This document shows positions 61,524 through 64,000 of a DNA stretch of 64,000 nt, piece by piece; within the stretch, counting starts at the first letter, position 1, and the number at the start of each line of letters is the position of its first letter. The position numbers were made by a program, and so were the translations under genes. This DNA comes from Closterium sp. NIES-65 (Eukaryota; Streptophyta; Zygnematophyceae; Desmidiales; Closteriaceae), in contig CANXME010002181.1 of the NCBI GenBank assembly GCA_948144175.1, forward strand, positions 2,418,001-2,482,000. Reading direction: 5' to 3'. The notes beneath the pieces were generated by a model. The model was not told the origin of the DNA, did no database searches, and saw only the letters and a list, made by a program, of their open reading frames with translations.

Positions 61524-61739
61524 TTATCCGCATCAAGTATTGCTAAACTTCTTTCCCTATAAGCAGTCTACCTCAACTGAAATGTTTTTCCCCTGCCCTA
61601 GAAATTTTTTAACCTGCCTGATGCACCGTATTTTGAGGTTTTTTGTACGCTGGAAATTTGCGTATCGCGTATGTACGATACTGTACAGTTCGTACGCGTT
61701 CCGATGCCATACGCGTATTTTCCAACATAGGTACCAGCT

Positions 61740-63458
61740 GCAATGCTGTGTCACCAACCGCGGTATCCACAATTACAGTGATCATTCTTTCTCTCGACAA
61801 GAACTTAAACTTTTAAGCCTTGGACTGAAATTCATTCATGTACCTGTTGTTCGCACTGTCGCTAGTTTTGAAGTTGAGATCTCTGATTCTTTAGGAGTGT
61901 TCGTACCATGTACCTTTTCAATGGATTTGACTCTTTCGGTTACTAAGGGTACAAGCTACCTATGAGAACAAACTAGGACCCTCCACCAGCCTCACCTGAA
62001 ATTGAAGCTGCGCTGGCGGTGTTTAAAGAAGCAGTCGTTAAAGAAGTTGCTGGTCAGAGTTTCGCTTCCTTAACTCGGAAATCTAAGAACGTGCTTCCGA
62101 CTTTACGACGTTTGGCGAAGAATCCTAATCTCATCTTTAAACCGGCGGATAAGAATCTTGGACTAACTGTCATGAGAAGAGACTACTATCAGGATCAATG
62201 CCTGAAGCATCTACTTAATGACAAAGTCTACAAAGAGTATCCCTCGGTACCGATCTCTACTATCTTACAAGAGCTACATACTATTCGCTCAGAATGGAGC
62301 TGTCTCATCAAATCCAGGGTCTGGGATTCTTTCTTTCTTCAACCTAAGAACAACTAGAAGATTCCTGCTTTCTATGTGCTGCTGAAGATCCAAAAGAAAG
62401 TTCCTCCCGGTAGGCCTATCGCGGCTTGCCATTCCTGGATCACTGCTAACGTTTCTCGCTGGCTAGATTCCGTCCTCAGGCCGCTGGTTCATAAGCAGCC
62501 GACGTATATCAAGGACTCTCAAAGCCTAATCTTACATCTCAAGAAGCGCTCCTTTCCTTCTAATCTGCTGCTAGCTTCCTATGACGTGGAGTCACTCTAC
62601 CTGTCAATTCCTTTATGGGACGGAATAGACGCTGTCGCTTTTTTCTTTAAAAAGAGAGGCACCCACTGGTACCAGTCATCGTTCGTCTTTTCAAATGGGT
62701 GACGTTCAATAGTTACGTTTCTTTCAACAGCCAGTTTTTCCGCCAGATTCAAGGCACTGCGATGGGTACTTCGGAAGCTGTTTGCTTTGCTGTGCTGTTC
62801 GTGAGCTACCTTGACATTCAGCTGCACGCTTCGCTTCGTGTTTCTCCCGCCTTACACTTTCGTTTCATTGACGATGGTTTGGTGTTGTGGGAGGGAACCA
62901 AGGAAGACTTTGTCAGCTTTCATCAACGGTTTGATTCTTTACATCCTTCAATTCGTTTGACCTGGGTGGTTTCTGGCGTTACCATGGATTTTCTGGACCT
63001 TACGGTTTTCAAGGGGGAGAGGTTTCCAACACTGGCACTCTCGACATGAAGCTGTACCAGAAGCCGATGAACCGCTACCTTTACCTGCCGTTCAAGTCAT
63101 ACCATACCAGAACCACCAAGATGGGTTTTATCCAAAGCGAGCTGCAGCGCTTTCTCCTGCGCTCTTCCTTTTCTTTGCTCGTTTACGAGCGCGCGGGTAC
63201 CCGGAGAAGTTTCTTCTTCCCATTTTCAAGTCAGTCTCTTTCTCCGACCGTGGGGATCTGATTCAACTTGCCTCTGCCTTACGCAACACTCCTTTTTCTG
63301 CCCGTGGACCCCTCGTGCTGAAACTCCTGCTCAACCCGCTTGTTGGCCGTTCGCACCTGGGGATCATTTTGAGTCGACTCAAAAGTCAGCTCAGTATAAT
63401 GTCACATGGCGTTTTTCTACATGAAGTATCATTGCTTGGAGGTTATCTAAAAGAGTAG
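61740..63458 (+). pseudogene. Penelope-like reverse transcriptase
   Basis: Fragments in shifted frames give the family motifs in order: SRQELKLLSLGLKF (about 61795), IFKPADKNLGLTVMRRDYY (about 62133-62190) and PAFYVLLKIQKKVPPGRPIA after a stop at 62355-62357. These are followed by LLASYDVESLYLSIP (62570-62614), FFRQIQGTAMGTS (62739-62777), the catalytic FRFIDDGLVLW (62860-62892), TMDFLDLTVF and KLYQKPMNRYLYLP (63047-63088). Frame changes lie near 62700, 63013 and 63235. The part after 63240 (RGDLIQLASALRNTPF) is a thumb-like C-terminal region. Such enzymes prime on nicked or telomeric DNA ends. Confidence 0.82.
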
Positions 63459-63623
63459 GTAATTTTTTTATTTCTGCTCATAAGTGCTAGTTTTTTGTAG
63501 AGTAGTTTTTCTACCATTTCTATCTAGCTTTTCCCTGCCATCCCAGCCCCGCGAAGGAATGCCTCGCGCTGGAGCCCCCGGGATTGGTATTTAGGGTGCT
63601 TGCTTGCTCATTTTTGCCTTTTT

Positions 63624-63658
63624 GGTCTGAAGAAGGCTCAAAGCCGAAACTAGTTACC
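63624..63658 (+). ncRNA. Hammerhead-ribozyme-like motif at the 3' end of the Penelope-like element
   Basis: CTGAAGA (63627-63633) fits the CUGANGA core. GGCT (63635-63638) pairs with AGCC (63642-63645) across a CAA loop, and GAAA (63646-63649) follows. AC/GT could form a two-base-pair stem III, leaving U at the cleavage position, and GGT (63624-63626) can pair with ACC (63656-63658) as stem I. One extra A after the first core block departs from the consensus. Minimal hammerheads are known in Penelope-like elements; activity here is unproven. Confidence 0.5.
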
Positions 63659-63690
63659 ACCAATTTTCTTCACAAAAGTCTCTAAGCAAG

Positions 63691-64000
63691 CCCTACTATA
63701 ACTTCAAAACTTTTCAACTAAACAATGCCGTTGCCACACAAAGATACGCCTCCTAAGTGGGATTCCATTGACCAAACCTGACCCGGGGATTCCTGGTCGG
63801 GTTCTTCCTGGACCTCGAGTTGGGCCGGTCCGAGGTCAGGTCGGGTATAGGAAACCCACCCCATCGTGTAGGCGAATCGATAATCAGGCGCAAGCCAGGT
63901 GCTCGGCTCATCTTGGCACCCTGTGCAGCTGCCAGCTGCGACGCCATTTGGCTCGCTGCATACGACCTTTGCAGGTCAAAGAACCGCTCTGAACGCTGCA
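63691..64000. other. 310 bp with no recognised feature
   Basis: This stretch holds short imperfect repeats of a CCTGGTCGGGTTC-like kind (63775-63850) and no convincing coding sequence. It may be host DNA or further transposon sequence. Confidence 0.5.

Larger units (their letters stand above)
61540..63690 (+). mobile_element. Penelope-like element, decayed, no GIY-YIG domain seen
   Basis: The coding remains (61740-63458) have the reverse transcriptase order of Penelope-like elements, including the N-terminal ELKLLSLGLKFIHVP segment. GC content falls sharply compared with the copia layers. After the polymerase the frame ends at about 63458, and no GIY-YIG endonuclease motif is visible in the following 230 bases. 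A hammerhead-ribozyme-like motif lies at 63624-63658. Ends and target duplication could not be defined. Confidence 0.75.

Noticed and set aside
61557-61800. Minus-strand frames over the start of the Penelope-like element
   Set aside because: They have no recognisable domain. The plus strand carries the element motifs.
63753-63992. Two opposing small frames at the right window edge
   Set aside because: They are short, have no domain and overlap each other on opposite strands.
1-64000. Host genes, tRNA, rRNA and riboswitch signals
   Set aside because: I looked for conserved non-transposon proteins, tRNA-like cloverleaf blocks and rRNA-like stretches and saw none that stood up. The tRNA-like matches are primer-binding sites of LTR elements.

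Overview
The window is a eukaryotic nest of retrotransposons. I found no host gene I could defend, no rRNA or tRNA gene and no CRISPR array. The overall character is GC-rich, LTR elements mostly use an initiator-tRNA-Met-like primer-binding site, and the telomere-type repeats present are TTTAGGG. This suggests a green-lineage genome (streptophyte alga, green alga or plant); the species cannot be fixed from sequence reading, and a zygnematophyte alga is only a guess. Element names below (A1-A5, B1, B2, C, D, E, F, G, H, N, S, PLE) are working labels for this window.

Layout. 1-1152 is the 3' end of a Ty1/copia element (A1). 1553-~7135 is a decayed copia element (D). ~7136-34496 is a minus-strand Ty3/gypsy element (G) whose gag was split by a long nested insertion: a B-family solo LTR (B1, 10143-33302, target duplication CCGAT). 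B1 itself holds A2 (10284-17565, TCGAG) and E (17719-32752, AGCAG). E holds F (24502-31730, GGAAG) and a rearranged minus-strand copy, A3 (18195-24377). 34500-36712 is the 5' end of another copia element (H, minus), cut by A4 (36713-40143, plus). 40144-52484 is a decayed non-LTR retrotransposon (N) with reverse transcriptase and a restriction-like endonuclease, split by a solo LTR (S, 42311-42878, CTTTC) and by a full copia element (C, 43315-50634, CTCCT). 52485-61523 is a minus-strand copia 5' half (A5), split by the full B-family element B2 (54893-61000). 61540-63690 is a decayed Penelope-like element with a hammerhead-like motif; the last 300 bases are unassigned.

Families A, C and F share one design: LTRs of only 126-136 bp, a GC-rich minisatellite leader of 0.6-1.1 kb, one long gag-pol frame, a polyglycine tract in gag, an unusual C-C-H-C finger, a 15-bp repeat between integrase and reverse transcriptase, and a short repeated LREWY peptide at the domain boundaries. 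E shares the short LTR and a GC-rich leader but shows no coding sequence. No element has an intact polyprotein, yet A2, C and F have LTR pairs that look identical. The copies therefore appear young and were probably moved by proteins supplied by relatives. Removing each insertion together with one copy of its 5-bp target duplication restores the host sequence (N, G and B1), which supports the nesting order.
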